Shown: positions 47,716 to 61,260 of the stretch, piece by piece
Layout of the letters: the number at the start of each line of letters is the position of its first letter
Position numbering within the stretch: position 1 is the first letter of the stretch
NCBI GenBank assembly: GCA_024138015.1
Contig: JAMXBB010000001.1
Location: forward strand, 92,240,684 to 92,304,683
Length of the DNA stretch: 64,000 bases
Direction of reading: 5' to 3'
Source of the DNA: Lumnitzera littorea
Lineage: Eukaryota > Streptophyta > Magnoliopsida > Myrtales > Combretaceae
Translations under genes and position numbers: made by a program
The notes under the pieces: generated by a model
Told to the model about the DNA's origin: nothing
The model's input: only the letters and a program-made list of their open reading frames with translations
Database searches by the model: none

Positions 47716-49334
47716 TTTTATATTTTATTCAATATTTATGTTTGATCCTAATATGTTTACATTCTATTTAACTTTCATAAGAATAATTAGCGTAAAATAA
47801 GTCAAACTTTACTAAATTTATTAGATATTTGATTTGATTGATATTATTCGTAGCATATCTTATCTTTTTTATATTTTATTTTGATTTGTTTGAAATATTT
47901 ATCAATTTTGAATATAATTTGTATATATTTGAAATTTAATATTTAGAAAACTATTTGCTTTGTATTTTACTTATCTTTATTTCATTGGAGATTTAGAATT
48001 GAAAAGTGAGAATTCAGAAAAAGTTTAAAATATATATTTTATGTATTAAAAAGGAAGAAGTTTCCGTTTTGTTTATATAAAAAGAATAAACAGAATAAAA
48101 GGTAAATAAATTCCAAATTTATAGAGATTTATTTGGTATTTAGTATTATCAAAAGGCTTGTAAAAAAATACTGAAAAGATCAGATGGCTTTATTTCTTTT
48201 TCATTTTTTTTTTAACCCTAAAACCCCAATCCATGTTTCTCGACCATTTTACTTTGATTGAAAACATTTATGGAGTTTTATCTAATAATTGGTAATGGTA
48301 ATGACTGAATTAACCAACTATTATCATTTCCCTCTTTTGCCCTAGTATCACATGGCAATGATTCATCGCAGAGAAAAAGCTCAATGAATAAATGAGAATA
48401 TTCCTCTTTTAGAATTCAAAAATTATTTCCCTCGCATTAACTTTTAATTTTATCATTATAGATAAACATCACTACAATTGAGAGGGCAATATGATTAAAA
48501 AAAAAAAAAAATCCATCCTCCCGGTTTCTCAAACCAGCTTGGGTGGTTATAAAAAACCATCTTTTTACCTCTTACGACATAGTGCACAGCTTATGCATCT
48601 TTTTTTTCTCCCTTCAAAATATTATCTATATTGACCTAATGTTGTGGACGGGTGTTTGATGTCAGTGTCACGGCCATTGCTAAACTTTTAAAAATGTTTT
48701 ATAGGTTTCCTTTTACTTTCCTTTTCTTTTCTTTTTGTATATATATGACAAACTTTTGCAATATCAAGAAACATTGATAATACGTAAATATATACTCTGA
48801 AAATGGTAACAAAGTTTAGACCGTCAATAAATACCATTACATGTAAGTGGCTTATACGGTCACTTTTCACTATGGCCAGGACACATTGCAATTACCTTGA
48901 GGCTTTCTACATTTCAATCACTCATATGCGACTATAGGTTAGGTATAGCTACTTTTGAAAAACTATACAGTAGATCAATTCATAGTAAATCATATCCATC
49001 AATAAAACATAAAACCATTAAAAAACAAAAAATGAAACTGTTTATAGTTTTCACCAAAAACCACTAATAGCCGATAATATTTTATGAAAGTTATCAATAG
49101 TTTTCATGAAAAACTGCTTACAACTCCTTTTATCATTGATAGGCACTACTTTACCGTAAATCAGGAGTGATTTACTCTAAATTGAGACTGCCAATAGCTT
49201 TTCACACTTTTGAGTGACTAGGATGTAGAATTTTCCAATTTCCTCTATCGTCACATTTGTAAACATTAAACTATAGGATTCATTTCTGGCCAAACAAGCC
49301 TAACTTAATGGTGAACTTCATGGATCTGCCCAAA
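47716..49334. other. AT-rich intergenic DNA between duplicate and functional syntaxin
   Basis: Mostly AT-rich without genes. AACCCTAAAACCCCAAT near 48212-48228 matches the 5' leader of the functional syntaxin (53885-53902). The duplicate's leader may therefore have been split from its exon 1 by about 480 bp of inserted AT-rich sequence (47725-48200). Confidence 0.35.
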
Positions 49335-49678
49335 GGACCAACTCAGACCAAAAAATTTGTTACCTTTTATTGTGGATATTAGTATGAGAACCATTATACA
49401 CCAAAACAATTGCACAACAAAAGCGCCAAACACCAACTTACAGAATAAACACCCAACCATTCATCCCAAAGAAACGGAGGAAGAGGAGAAAAGGATAAAA
49501 AGAGACTCGATGTAACAGAAAGAGGATCATGTGCATGATAATCCAGACAATAAGAATGACATCCGGTCAACCATAATGTCTCACCACCCAAGCCTGTTGC
49601 ACCGTGAATACATCACCATCCTTTTTGCTGCCTCGCAGGGGTATAGCTAGTACTTATACTGAAATCATATAACTCTGC
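49335..49678 (-). other. Presumed 3' UTR of the functional syntaxin gene
   Basis: Follows the TAA stop at 49681-49679 on the minus strand. Its conservation in the fragment at 41340-41601 shows it was part of the duplicated gene unit. No poly(A) site could be fixed. Confidence 0.5.
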
Positions 49679-52600
49679 TTAAGCGGCAAGTACAATAATC
49701 ACGATAAGGAGGACAATTCCGAATATCACCAACAGCAAGCAAGCCTGTTCAATAAGAAGCAGCCCATTTTAGTAAAATTCAACCATCTAATCTACAGCTA
49801 TGCCATTAAGGTTAAAAGTCTATATTAAATCGATTTGTGTATGTTAAATTAGCTCAAAGTATTTTACAGCACAAGGTTATGTTCAGCACCTAATATTGAT
49901 TATTTTTAGAGACAACTTTTAAATTTGAATCAAGCTAACACAACACCATATCCTTGCTGAAGTAATTTAATCAAATTACTTGCTATTCTAATGTGTACTT
50001 TATCCAAATAAACTATTATTAAAAAAGAAAAATGAACATAATTACCAAAGAAGAATTTGAGCGCTGAGTCTTTGCAGCTTTTACAAGCTGGGACTTTCCC
50101 TGAGCAGTTGCAGCATGAGAATTCTCTATATGTGTGCCAATATCATCTGCATCAAGATCATTTCAATATTTGATTGAGTTGAGAAGAAAAATAAATAAAC
50201 TAAAAACATAAATAAATAACTTGGCCAAGACAGAACAGAAAAACAAAATAACTTACCTATCATGGCTCCTTGTTCATGTACCAATACGGCAAGGTCTTTG
50301 AAAATTTCGTTCACCTCCCCAATTTGCTGTTGGATTTCTTGAATTCCTTGTTCCCTTTCCTCAATTATTGCCTCATTGAATGCAATCTCATTGTCCAGCA
50401 ATAAAACTTCTTGCCTACAAAATGAATCACCTGAAACATTATAGGAATGTACATGCATGCAAATTATCTACATTATTTGAGTGAGAAAGGGAATTTTTGA
50501 TATAACATCTGTATTTACCAAATTAACACTTCTCCTTAAAACAGAAGAAATTATTGCATTGGTTAATTATGCAGTAACTTTTCATAATTTGAATATTAAA
50601 AAATAATCATGAAACTTTTATAATTTATCCAATGTTCTAACTTAAAATTCCATAAATAATGAGAATAAATATATAAATTTTAATTTATACTTGTTCTGTT
50701 CTTTTAGGCACATGTCCTATAAGTGCATAATGTCACTTTTACTAATAATTTCACACATAATTATTTTACGCTCACAAAGCAGGCACATCATATACTAATA
50801 TTATATAGGTAATAAAGATTATACATAGATATGAGTAGCAAATACACTCTTTAAAGCATTAATTACATACAGGTAGACCTCCTAAAATTCCCAGTGTTGA
50901 CTCCACTTCTCCATAACTTTAGCAAATGTACACATATGCTCCAAGACATTGCTCAAATCTGCTAGCCGACTCCATTTATAGTCCTTTCAACAATGCTTAT
51001 GGGAATCTAGTAGCTATTTGAGGTTATTCATACATTCTGAAAAGTTAAGGAGAGGTGATATCACATTTTAGAGTATATTCGCAACTGACCAATGATTTAT
51101 GAAAAATATTTGCAGTTATCACTTATTATTATTATCTTGTACTATATTATATCTAATATAAAATATGCACACTGGTATATCGCATTTTGATCTAGTAGAT
51201 AGATCTACATTTTACATTAATTCATATGCATAATTAATAGTTGTTTTTATATGTGGCATTTTACCCCATTTCCATTTCCACAGCAAGGACTCCTATGAGA
51301 TAAGAAACATCTCTGAGAATCATAAACTATATGCAAGTCTAAGCAAAATGAGAGGTGCCAATGCTGGCCTCAGCCAATAAGTTATAATGCAGGGGGCAGG
51401 TAGGGAGGGAAGGAACGATGCAAGTAGAAAATAATCACAAATACATCTTACCATATATGGCCCATCAAGAAAATTTCATGTAGCACCATTGAAATTAGTG
51501 ACATGGTCAAATATTCTCACAAACACATGATAGAAATCACCATTGCCTAAGAATTTAAAAGTTCAAGTAAAGTATACAGAGCTGGGATATTTGTGTAGAA
51601 ACATGTAAAAACTAACCTTTTTGACTCAACGAGAAGCGCACGCTGCTCTGCTGTTTTATCTGAACTCACATCAAGCTCACTGGCAGTGTAACTGCATAAA
51701 GTAAGGATAAACTCATAACTAATCCCAACAGCCAGTTGATACACTAGATGATCAGAGAAAAAGCCATGGAGATGAACCCTATTCTGCAGCCATATTACAT
51801 TGGCACACCCATTGTTGAGAAAAAGGTTTTGTAACTTTTTTGCAAAGATTTCAATTAAAAAAATAAAAAAAAAAAGGTATGCAATCATTTTTATGTATGT
51901 ACTTCAAAAGTGAATTCAAACAAACCTAGAAAAAAATTAAGACTCGACTAAAATTTCACCAGAAAGTTAACCTGGGAAGTAGGGCAGCCTGGGGGACAAA
52001 TGGAGTGTATGCTGTCTCTCTTTCAGCAGCAAGCCGTTGTGCTTTCTGGAATTCTTTTAGAACTGCCTGAAAATCTTTTGCAAGTTTGGCATCTGTAATC
52101 TTCTTGTTGGGCTGCCAGCAATGAAGAAAGGTATTGGGGAAATCCATGGTTAAAAGGAGCAATAAGAGTACAATAACAAATACAGAGCCAACGTAAAGCA
52201 AATAATAACTTAATTATAGATCACAAATAAAGAGGCTCTCATTATAAGGAGTGCAGCTTAATGATATATCAACATATGGATTTTCAGCTTCACAAGAATG
52301 TTGAGCTTCGGTTTTTATTCATACTTTCAACTATTTTTTAAGGATGTAAAAAGGAGGCCACAATAGAATAAGTGCAAGATCATTTAGATCATCACCGTGC
52401 AACCAATTTATTTATTTATTTTTTATTTTGGCGAGGTTATGTGAGGTCCTATGTTGTATTCTCCACCACAAAATTTATAAATAAAGCTTTGTGATTTTGT
52501 TGATCTTTTGCATCCTGATTAGGTGAATAGATTCCAAGAAATTAGTAACAATAGAATTTCAAACAGCACTATTCAGCTAAAGTCTTTCAACTCCAGAAAC

Positions 52601-53846
52601 ACTATCATTGGAGATTGTGGGAGGCGCTACTTCTGCAGTCAAGGATAACTGTTTTCAAGCTCTTCAAATTTCAAAGTCAATTTCGTTAGGCATTCCATAA
52701 AGCATTCCTCGTAGAATTTCCCCCTTGAAAGGCCATAGAAAACTTACACTAACTCCAGCATGATGATCTGTTTCACTAGCTTGTTTAAGCTTGGCTGAAG
52801 TGTCCTTCACTAGTTGTCCAATATGTAGTCTTGTTTTGTGCCTGTCAATTTGAAAGTACAAGCAATACCGCTCAGCTCAAAAACTATAGCAACATTATTT
52901 ACCTCAAAAATCAGGGGTTATCAGGGGGAGAACTATACTCGAAGAAATTTCAAACCACTAAGACTCACATGCTAAAGGAAACAACCAGTCTGTTGCGGTG
53001 CATCATATAAAGAGAACAATAAACAGGAGCCAACCTTCGTTCTTATTCTTTAAATGCATAGCTCACCCATTCTGAATAGTGCAAACATACACAACTCTAC
53101 TTCTCATTAGATAAACACAAAGTCAACCGCACACTGAGCAACACCAATCTGAAATACACAAGTCATATACTTTTGTGCAATAATCGAACTAAACCACCAC
53201 CAAGTTATCATGACTCACATGATCACGAAATTACACATGGTTAAGGAAGCAAACATAGACAAAACACATAAAACATGGGTGTCAAAGTAGTTTCTACTTC
53301 AGCATCCTTATTGTAAACACACGCAGTTCTCCCGTCGAAGCAAAATTTCACATGCAGCAACAAAAGCTTGAAAAAAAATAATAAAAAAGAAAAAGTAGAA
53401 TGAATGGTCGTTTACATAATGATCAAAATCTACCCTCGAACTCAATTCTAAAGCATACCCAGAAAGAAATTCCAAATCAAAGCTCAAAACTTTTGACATA
53501 ATTCATAAGTTCCACATGAAACTCGAAACAAATACCACAAAACCACAACCAATTAAATCAAATCAAACCCTAATTCAACCGAATTCTCAATTCCAACACC
53601 CAACAGCAATTGAATCGAAATTCCTCGATAACTCGGATCAATTGAAAGAACTCACAGCTTTTCCCTAAGCTCAGGCGTGTCTTTGGGAGTTCCTAGGGTA
53701 TTAACGAGACGTTGAAAAGTATTAACGGCTGTATTGATCTGGAAGATACCGGAAGCCACCGCTTGGGTGGCGTCTTGTTTGCCGTTGATTAGTTCACGGC
53801 GTGAAGCCGCCAAGCTTCGACCCGATTCCAGATCCTGAAAGCTCAT
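49679..53846 (-). CDS. SYP22: Qa-SNARE syntaxin, SYP22 (SYP2) type, seven exons
   Basis: Minus-strand exons: 53846-53656, 52841-52748, 52111-51972, 51691-51617, 50414-50257, 50146-50046 and 49744-49679, all with GT/AG borders and consistent phases, giving 274 residues (Arabidopsis SYP22 is about 268). These syntaxins drive membrane fusion at the prevacuolar compartment and vacuole. The N-terminal Habc helices cover roughly residues 20-150 ([20 protein letters not shown], then [20 protein letters not shown]). The SNARE helix covers about 182-243 ([20 protein letters not shown], then [20 protein letters not shown]), with the central glutamine of a Q-SNARE. The C-terminal anchor is [19 protein letters not shown]. 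The start is the ATG opening the family's [10 protein letters not shown] motif. The frame is intact. A degraded tandem duplicate lies downstream at 41.3-47.7 kb. Confidence 0.95.
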
Positions 53847-54030
53847 GACTTTATGTGAATCGTTATGGTTTCTTAATTTTTCTGAACCCTAAAACCCCAA
53901 TTTGGGAGAGAGAAGAGGATTGCTTAGAGAGGAAGGTGAATCTGGATAGGAATTGAGTGCGTCAATTCGAGTTTGGGTTGTGATTTTGTGTTGAGGTTGC
54001 CGAGAAATCCGGCGACACAGAAAGGCAGCC

Positions 54031-54070
54031 AGAGAGAGAGAGAGAGATAGGGGGCGGGGAGGGGGTGGGG
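54031..54070. promoter_or_regulatory. GA repeat and G-quadruplex motif upstream of the syntaxin gene
   Basis: An (AG)8 run at 54031-54047, followed by four G runs of 5, 4, 5 and 4 at 54050-54070, separated by single bases. One-base loops make this about as stable a quadruplex motif as sequence can give. It is 204-224 bp upstream of the ATG, in the promoter or 5' UTR, with the G-rich strand on the template side. Confidence 0.75.
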
Positions 54071-57000
54071 AATATTGCTTAGGAGAGAAAATTAGTTGTA
54101 TTGGGTTTTGTGTTGTAGACTGACTCTGCCAGAAGAATTTTTCATTTCTTTTTCCATTAATTAACGGATGGTGCGATGGTGAAATGTAAATATCAATGGT
54201 TCCTTTTTTTACCGGCCGGTCTTCATCGTGGATTTAATATTTATTAAATTTAAATAATTAAATTAATTATATTTTTTATTATTTAGATATAATAGATATT
54301 AAATAAATAATAAAATACAGTTAAAATAGTAAAGGAAAACTTAAAGGTTCCCAAATATCATATTCAAGAAGATTAAAAAAATAAAGAAATAATGATTAAG
54401 CTGATAAAAAAAATTTTAAAAATAGGACTAAAGTAATTAAGGTGAAGGAGGTAGAATTTTTCCGACGTTTAAAGACTCTGATTCGATTTTTCTTGTGTAA
54501 CATTGTAGTAGTTTCTAATATATATATATATATATATTATTTTATACATGTAATTTTAGGTTCGGATATAAAAGGATGATATCGCATATGAGTCTTTTTT
54601 TTTTTTAATCAACGTGTCAAGATTTAAATAAATATTAGTATTTTTATTTATATATTACCCTTTATACCTAGCTTTTCTTTTTTCTAATCGGGGATGCAAT
54701 ATGTTAATATATGAGTATAAGTGAGTGTTGATTTGTTTAGACACGATACTTGTGTCACAGTTTGATTCCATAACTCTTAACATTTGAAAACCCGCTTGAC
54801 AAGAAAGATCACTCATTAAGTAATACATATGCTATATATATGTGTATATAAACATATATAAATTATAAGTGTTAATCGTGTTCAAATACATTATAGTGAT
54901 AGTATATGGTATTTTTTTATTTTTGAAAAAAAAAAGATATCTACATTGCCACTTGTCCAAATACAATTAGTAATTATGCACTAAGTATATATATTAATAT
55001 GTATTACCTAATAAATTTTTTCTCCTTCACAAACATTTTATAAAAGATCATGATTTGACTTAATTTTGCTTGAGGCTCATCAATCAATTTAAGAGTCAAG
55101 GTTACGATTTTATGTCTATATACTCTTTTAACACATTTAATAACTTAGACAACTAAATTTGCTTTATTAAAATATTAAGTCCACTATTAATTTGGGCTAA
55201 TGGCATGGTTCAAGGAATTATGCCCATATTAGGATTATTAAAAAAGATTTAACTTAATGCGCTCAAAACAAATATCATTTAACCAATTGCTACCTTCGAT
55301 CTTTCTTAGATAAGCTCATATACTCGTAAGGTAAGTTAATAGTAAGCTCATTCAAAATAAACTAGAATGAATAAGCTCTATTCCATTCGTTGATCATTAA
55401 GATGATCTAATGGTTGTTATTAGGCTTAAAAGTTTATAAACACTTAGCTATTCTTTCTCATTTAATAAAACTTTAGAAATTAAAGAAATAGAGTTTCGCT
55501 ATGAATTCTCTACTCTTTAAGATCAAATACATAATTCAGGTTAAAAATGATCTTAATGGCTCAAGTTGAAAGGTTGTCGCCTAAGGTTGTTTAGGCTTCG
55601 TCATCTATGACTTATACATTCAAGACTAGGAGACTTTATATTCTTTCACTTTATGATCCTCTTTAAGTCATGGCTTCATGTATCATTTCCACATCGCTTC
55701 TTTAAGGTCAAGTAAAGTACAAGAGATATAGCTATGATCATGCCAATCAAATCCCTCATTTATAATATATATATATATATATATCGATGATATTAAAGTT
55801 AATGATACTAATTTGGTGTGTTATATATATACACCAAACCCTAAAAACTAACTATATATCATTGGATAATTTTTTCATGAGTATTAAATATCACATAATA
55901 AATGACATAACTTAAAAAATATTTTGTAGATACCTTAAGATCTAATTTATAGATTATATGGTACCATATAATTTCATACTACTTATAGTATATTATACTA
56001 CTTGCATAGTGGCAATAAAAGAAAAATTCATCCCGAATTAACATCACATTCATTTAATGATAATAAAACTTTGTAAAGATAATTTGTGATAGTTAAAATT
56101 GGGGCTTCAATTTATTTGATAGAAATGTTGGACTTAAAATTAAGAAAGATATTATTTTGATGGTTTGCTATTTGTATATTTGTTTTTCTTCTTTCCTTAT
56201 GATAAGGTGTGTTGGTATTTCTATTGTAGCGAAGCCGAAGCTAAACCAATTCATAATCTAACATGGCACTTGGCTATTGTATGATTAAAAAGGAACCGAA
56301 TTGTACATCAACATCAACCATAGCTTTTAATGTAACACTAAAGCACTCGATCCAACAATTAGTATAGGAGCTAAGATGATAATATTTTATTCCCATAGGT
56401 CTAATCTTGTGATTTTAGAAATTGTTTTGGTTCTCCATCTTGTTGAGCCAATAATTGCTTCTAGAATTAGAATCAATGATGCATATAGCCATTGTTGTTG
56501 ATTGTTGATAAGAGATTTTGGACGTAAGCTCTTAGACCCATACTAATTTGTTAAGGTCATGGATTGGCTTGTTTTGGCCTATGATCATCCTAATTAGGTC
56601 CTTTGCTAACTTGTGTCAATCCATAATTGTCCTACATAAAGCTTGAGATACAACCAAATACTTTCACATAATCAACTTCTTTCTTGTATGGAGCTGTCTA
56701 CTTGGTCTTTGTACCATGCACCTTCAAAGTGCGCTTGATCTCTTAATAGACGAGCACTCATTTGAAGACAAGAACTCGGCATTGAGTGAAAACTAATGCT
56801 AGGAAAAGAAAGTCAATTGGTCAATTCATACCTTGATCTCTTGGTATCTAACCATATCCACACGATCCCCTTTCCTCATTTGGTAGATGCACTTTCCCTT
56901 CATGGAAGATCTGTACTTATTCATACTTCATAATTTATCTCCAATTCTCTAGTACAAATGGGGGTAGTCCACCAATAATATGTCTCTTTAGACGCACTTA

Positions 57001-57543
57001 CACTCTCATACTCCTTTCCGCTCTTACTATGTTACTTCAACTCTTACTTATTTTTACTAACATAAGTATTAAAGTGGTCACACTCACACTAGATAATATC
57101 TTGGTGACCCTCATTGTGTTTTATCTTGCAAGCCTACATCCAAAAGCTCGAAAGCCCATTTACTCTTCAATCTCTTTCGACGGATTTTATAGACAACAAT
57201 TTCAAAGGTAGTAGTAACGATGAACATTTGATAGTAATATTTACAACAAAAAATGTTAACTAAAATTGAAATGCTATTTTTCATGAAACTTTTCATTTCA
57301 TTTACTTTTTCCTTTCTATTAAACACTATTACTACCTTCCATCATCATGTATCGTTAAAAACCTAAGTTACTATAAACATTTCGTACTTTTGCGATAAGT
57401 AATATTGGCAACTGTATAGATAAAGGAAAAATTTATTGTAAAAGTAACTAAGGATATTTATGGAGTTACAAGGGAGTGAGATATTTTAATTTATGGATGC
57501 AACTATGTAAGTGATATAATTGATAGTTTACTACAAAAAAAAA
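54071..57543. other. AT-rich intergenic region
   Basis: No gene recognised over about 3.5 kb. It contains (TA)n microsatellites (54518-54540 and 55766-55786). Around 55260-57020 the sequence is somewhat less AT-rich and may be old transposon DNA. The open frame at 57029-57211 is not convincing. Confidence 0.4.
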
Positions 57544-58855
57544 TTGTTAAGATTTTAATAATACAGGCAAAAATTATGGATAAACATATTTACTAGAGAT
57601 ATCATTAAATTTTTTATTTGATGTATTTCTTTTAATTTTTTCAAGTTTAGGAAAACTTTTATGCAAAAAATGTTAAATATGGTGAGGTAAGTTTTTTATT
57701 TGAAATTTTAAATCTAGGACTAGTTAAAACTTTCAAATAACCTTATCATGATAAACATTTATACATAATTTTTCATATCACTTACATTCTGTATAGTAGG
57801 GTTATTATTGATGATTGATCAACGGTCGATCTTAGAGAAGCCTTGATCTGACAACACGTGGAAGAATGATCTTAAAGAGAAGCGTGGGATGAGAACAAAT
57901 AATAATGGATTGAATTTTGTGATTCTTAAGTATTTTTTATTTGTTTTTCATGAGATAATCGATTTAATTTTCTATGGAGTCATTTTGGTAAAATAAAAAC
58001 GTTTTTATGAAGCTTGCCAAATGCTTTGAATGTTGTAAGTGAGGAGAAGAAAGCTTCTATATATAAATTTTGGCCCTTGATCTTAATTGTTAGATTAAGC
58101 TAAGATGGATGAATCATATGAGTCATTGATGGGAGCCGTTGAATCAACTCTTGGTGATTAATGGTCTAGATTCAAGCATCTAACTTTTATATAAAAAATG
58201 GGCCTTGGGGTTGAGGCTTGAGCTAAGTTAGGCCCAATTATTTATAAAATTAGCCCATCTCCTTTTAAAATAAGCCAAAGGCTTATTTAAGCTTTTTAAA
58301 GGTATACAAAGGCCAAATAAAGCTCAAAATGACTCATAAGGATCCTTTTCCCAAGTCTACTTTCCATGCACAAGACAATCGAGTAAGGTCTAGAGTGGAA
58401 ACACCAGTCAAGAAATCTATGTTTTGAGCTTATCAAATTAAATCTCACTAAGACATCCCTTATTAGACTTGATTTCTACGCCTTGTCATTAGCTTATCAA
58501 ATCAATTCATAGCATTAAATTAAGTTAAAAGCTAAATTACTAAATACCCCTCTATACATTTGATATGCTAAATCCTTTAAATATTTATTCATTAAGATGA
58601 ACCAAGAAAGTTGTTAAGATTTTAATAAGATTTGCAAAAAATTGTGGATGATAAACGTATTTACTAGAGGTTTCATTGGATTTTTTGTTTGATGAATTTC
58701 ATTTAGTTTTGGGTTCGAAAAAAATTTTACACAAAAAATGTTAAATATGATGAAAATAAGATTTCATCGACAATTTTAAATCTAGAACTAGTTAACCTTA
58801 TCATTATGATAAACTTTTATCTAGAATTTTTCATATCATTTACGTTCAATATACT
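57544..58855. mobile_element. Possible element flanked by 250-bp direct repeats
   Basis: Direct repeats 57544-57796 and 58610-58855 share TTGTTAAGATTTTAATAA, TATTTACTAGAG, CAAAAAATGTTAAATATG and TTTTTCATATCA(C/T)TTAC at about 75-80 percent by eye. They enclose about 810 bp. The enclosed part holds a TATA-like CTATATATAAAT (58058-58069) and no coding sequence. The repeats could be LTR-like ends of a small non-autonomous element, or a duplication with an insertion between copies. No primer site or polypurine tract was found. Confidence 0.5.
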
Positions 58856-59952
58856 CAAATAGTAATTTAAATATTCATATGTGGAATATACAAGTTTCGA
58901 TTCTACTCATTTCTAAAGTTGTAGTATGAATGTTAGTTGGTAAAAAAAAATAATAATAATAATGAAACATTTACATTGGATTATAAGATTTTTTTTTTAA
59001 TTTAAACAAATAATTTTTCTGTTTGTAATTGGATCATATTATACATTTATTTAATAGAGATTGGGCGAGTTAATAGATTAAAATAAAATAATTCCACTAA
59101 AAAAAAAAGTACCGCAAATTGCTTAAATGATGAAACTACTTCTTATATAGTTTCTGAAATTCTATTTCAAATTCACATATATGTTGAATAATTTTGTGTA
59201 GGAATAAGAACTACATTATCTAGATTTAATTAATTGAGATTTTTTATCATATGAAAGTTATCTTCGTATATATATGGAGAGAAGGGATTCAAACTTTGCT
59301 CAACAATTTGCTCAACAATTTAATATGAAAAGGGTGGGGGAAAAAATACAACAGTTGAGGAATTGTGAGTCGTAACAAGTATAAATCAACTATATGTCAA
59401 CAAACGATTTTTAAATACTTCAAGAGCGAAAATTATGGATAAGCTTCAAATTAAATAATATTATAACATAAGTTGATAGAGCAACTTTTGTGTTTAATAA
59501 TAAATGATTTAGGGATGGTGATGAGGAAGCAAAAAAAAAAAAAAATGATTTCTTACTCATTGCATCTCTTTTTTTTTCTCAAAAAAAAAAAAAACTATTA
59601 TTATGGTTGATACGTAAAAATGGACCAGAAATAGAATGTGATTTCAAATCCAACTTCCTTTTCCATATTTGGATGCATGTTGAGAAGGAATCAATAATTC
59701 CTACTTTAAACTAAGACAATGATTCTACCTTTAAAAATACAGAAATACGATTTCATTTTATCTTAATTTATGCATAATTATATAAATAACCCTCATTGAT
59801 GTACAATAAGATAAACCTCAATATTCTTTGGGGAAAAAAGTGTGAAAAAGGCATATTGAAAGGTGAAAGAGCATACCATTGAAACAACCCTCATTATAGC
59901 TTAAAGATTATTGAAAAAAAAAAAGAAAAGTAAAGAGAGTCATATGGCGAGT
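58856..59952. other. AT-rich spacer
   Basis: No gene seen. Contains poly(A) and poly(T) runs (for example 59531-59545, 59569-59577 and 59581-59594) and a short CTCAACAATTTG tandem near 59300-59320. Confidence 0.4.
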
Positions 59953-60360
59953 GTCGGAATTTACATCATAACTTTACTACTTTTTATAATTATATAATTG
60001 AAGAATCCAATTAAAACAATAAGCCAAGAGGGTTACTGCTTATAGCCTTAAGAGGGTTATGTAACCTCAATAGATAATTGTTGGCCACTCCTTACAAAAC
60101 AGCAATCGCGACACACTTCAAAAATAAGGATCACTAGACCCATTAACGATCATAGGTGACTACTCATGGCCTTGAGAGGGATTGGATGATCCCCTAAAGT
60201 CGTGAGCAGCTACCCTATTGGCTGATTATATTAACTGTATGGATTTAATTGAAGCGTAGATAGTGACAATTAAATCTTTAATTCGATGTATAATTAGGCA
60301 GATCTATACTTTTGGTATATAATTGTAAAAAGTTATAAAATTGAGATATAACACATGATA
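59953..60360. mobile_element. Non-autonomous element with long terminal inverted repeats, copy 2
   Basis: Related to 42661-43168. The left arm (ACTTTACTACTTTTTATAAT near 59971-59990) pairs imperfectly with the right arm (complement of ATAATTGTAAAAAGTTATAA near 60319-60338). Inner parts match copy 1, including CCTTAAGAGGGTTATGTAACC (60046-60066) and a right-half GTCGTGAGCAGCTACC-like stretch. It is about 100 bp shorter than copy 1. Confidence 0.65.
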
Positions 60361-61260
60361 TCAATTCAAAAGCCATATTAAAAGTTGAAAGAGCAGAGTT
60401 GTGAAATAACACAATACCATAAAGAATCCAAACCAAATTGAAGGAAAAGCTATGAATTTGATTTAATTTTTATCCATATTTGATCTTCTCCAATATATTG
60501 CAATGAAATCATCAATGCATCTCCATTTTGTCTTAGAGTTTTTAGGTTGTTTTACAAATTCTAAAATATTCTACTATTTGAAAAAAGTAACAATCTTGTT
60601 CCTGTTTCTAGGAATAATATCGTGTGCCATGTTTGCTCTAGAAAAATTGCATGTAGAAAGCATAATAATTGAAGATAGTTTTTTTCCCCCTTTCATGAAT
60701 GGGGAGATAGGTCTTTCAACTAAAATTTACTGAAATAAAATGTGATTAGAAATTGTAGTTACCACATACCAAATAAAAGAGTATTCAAAACTCTTTTAAG
60801 GAAAAAAAAAAAGAAAAAGAAAAAGAAAGGTTTATAATTTCTATTGATATATTTCCAAGACGTTGTTACTCTGTTGACATCGGACTTTAAATCATCCTGA
60901 GTTTTGTCATTTTAGCTCATATTTTTCACTGTTGCCGGTCTGGATGCATGCTTCGGACTTGGTGTGGGAGACCTTATGTCTTTGCTCCCGTAATTTATGT
61001 TTTTATTGGTATGCTTCTAGCTTAATGTCAATAAACGATGCAATTTGCTATTTGTTGTTATATTACGGCTTTTGATATTTATAATGATGAAAACTACAAC
61101 ATTATTTGTAATTATCTTCCTTTTCTTGATGTATCAAAATTTTATATAAAGTTTTTGAAGATAATGTATTATCAAATGTTCTTAAGATTCTTTTTTATTT
61201 CTTTTGTAAATTCATAAAAATTTTTGTTTATCAATTTATATTTTTAGCTTAGCTTCATTC
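60361..61260. other. Spacer before the LINE fragment
   Basis: The part at 60870-61060 (for example CTTGGTGTGGGAGACC near 60960) is less AT-rich and looks like the 3' end of another LINE copy, but I could not prove it. The 76-codon frame at 60503-60733 matches nothing I know. Confidence 0.3.

Noticed and set aside
60503..60733. 76-codon open frame with a hydrophobic stretch
   Set aside because: No family resemblance; sits in TE-rich AT DNA where such frames arise by chance.
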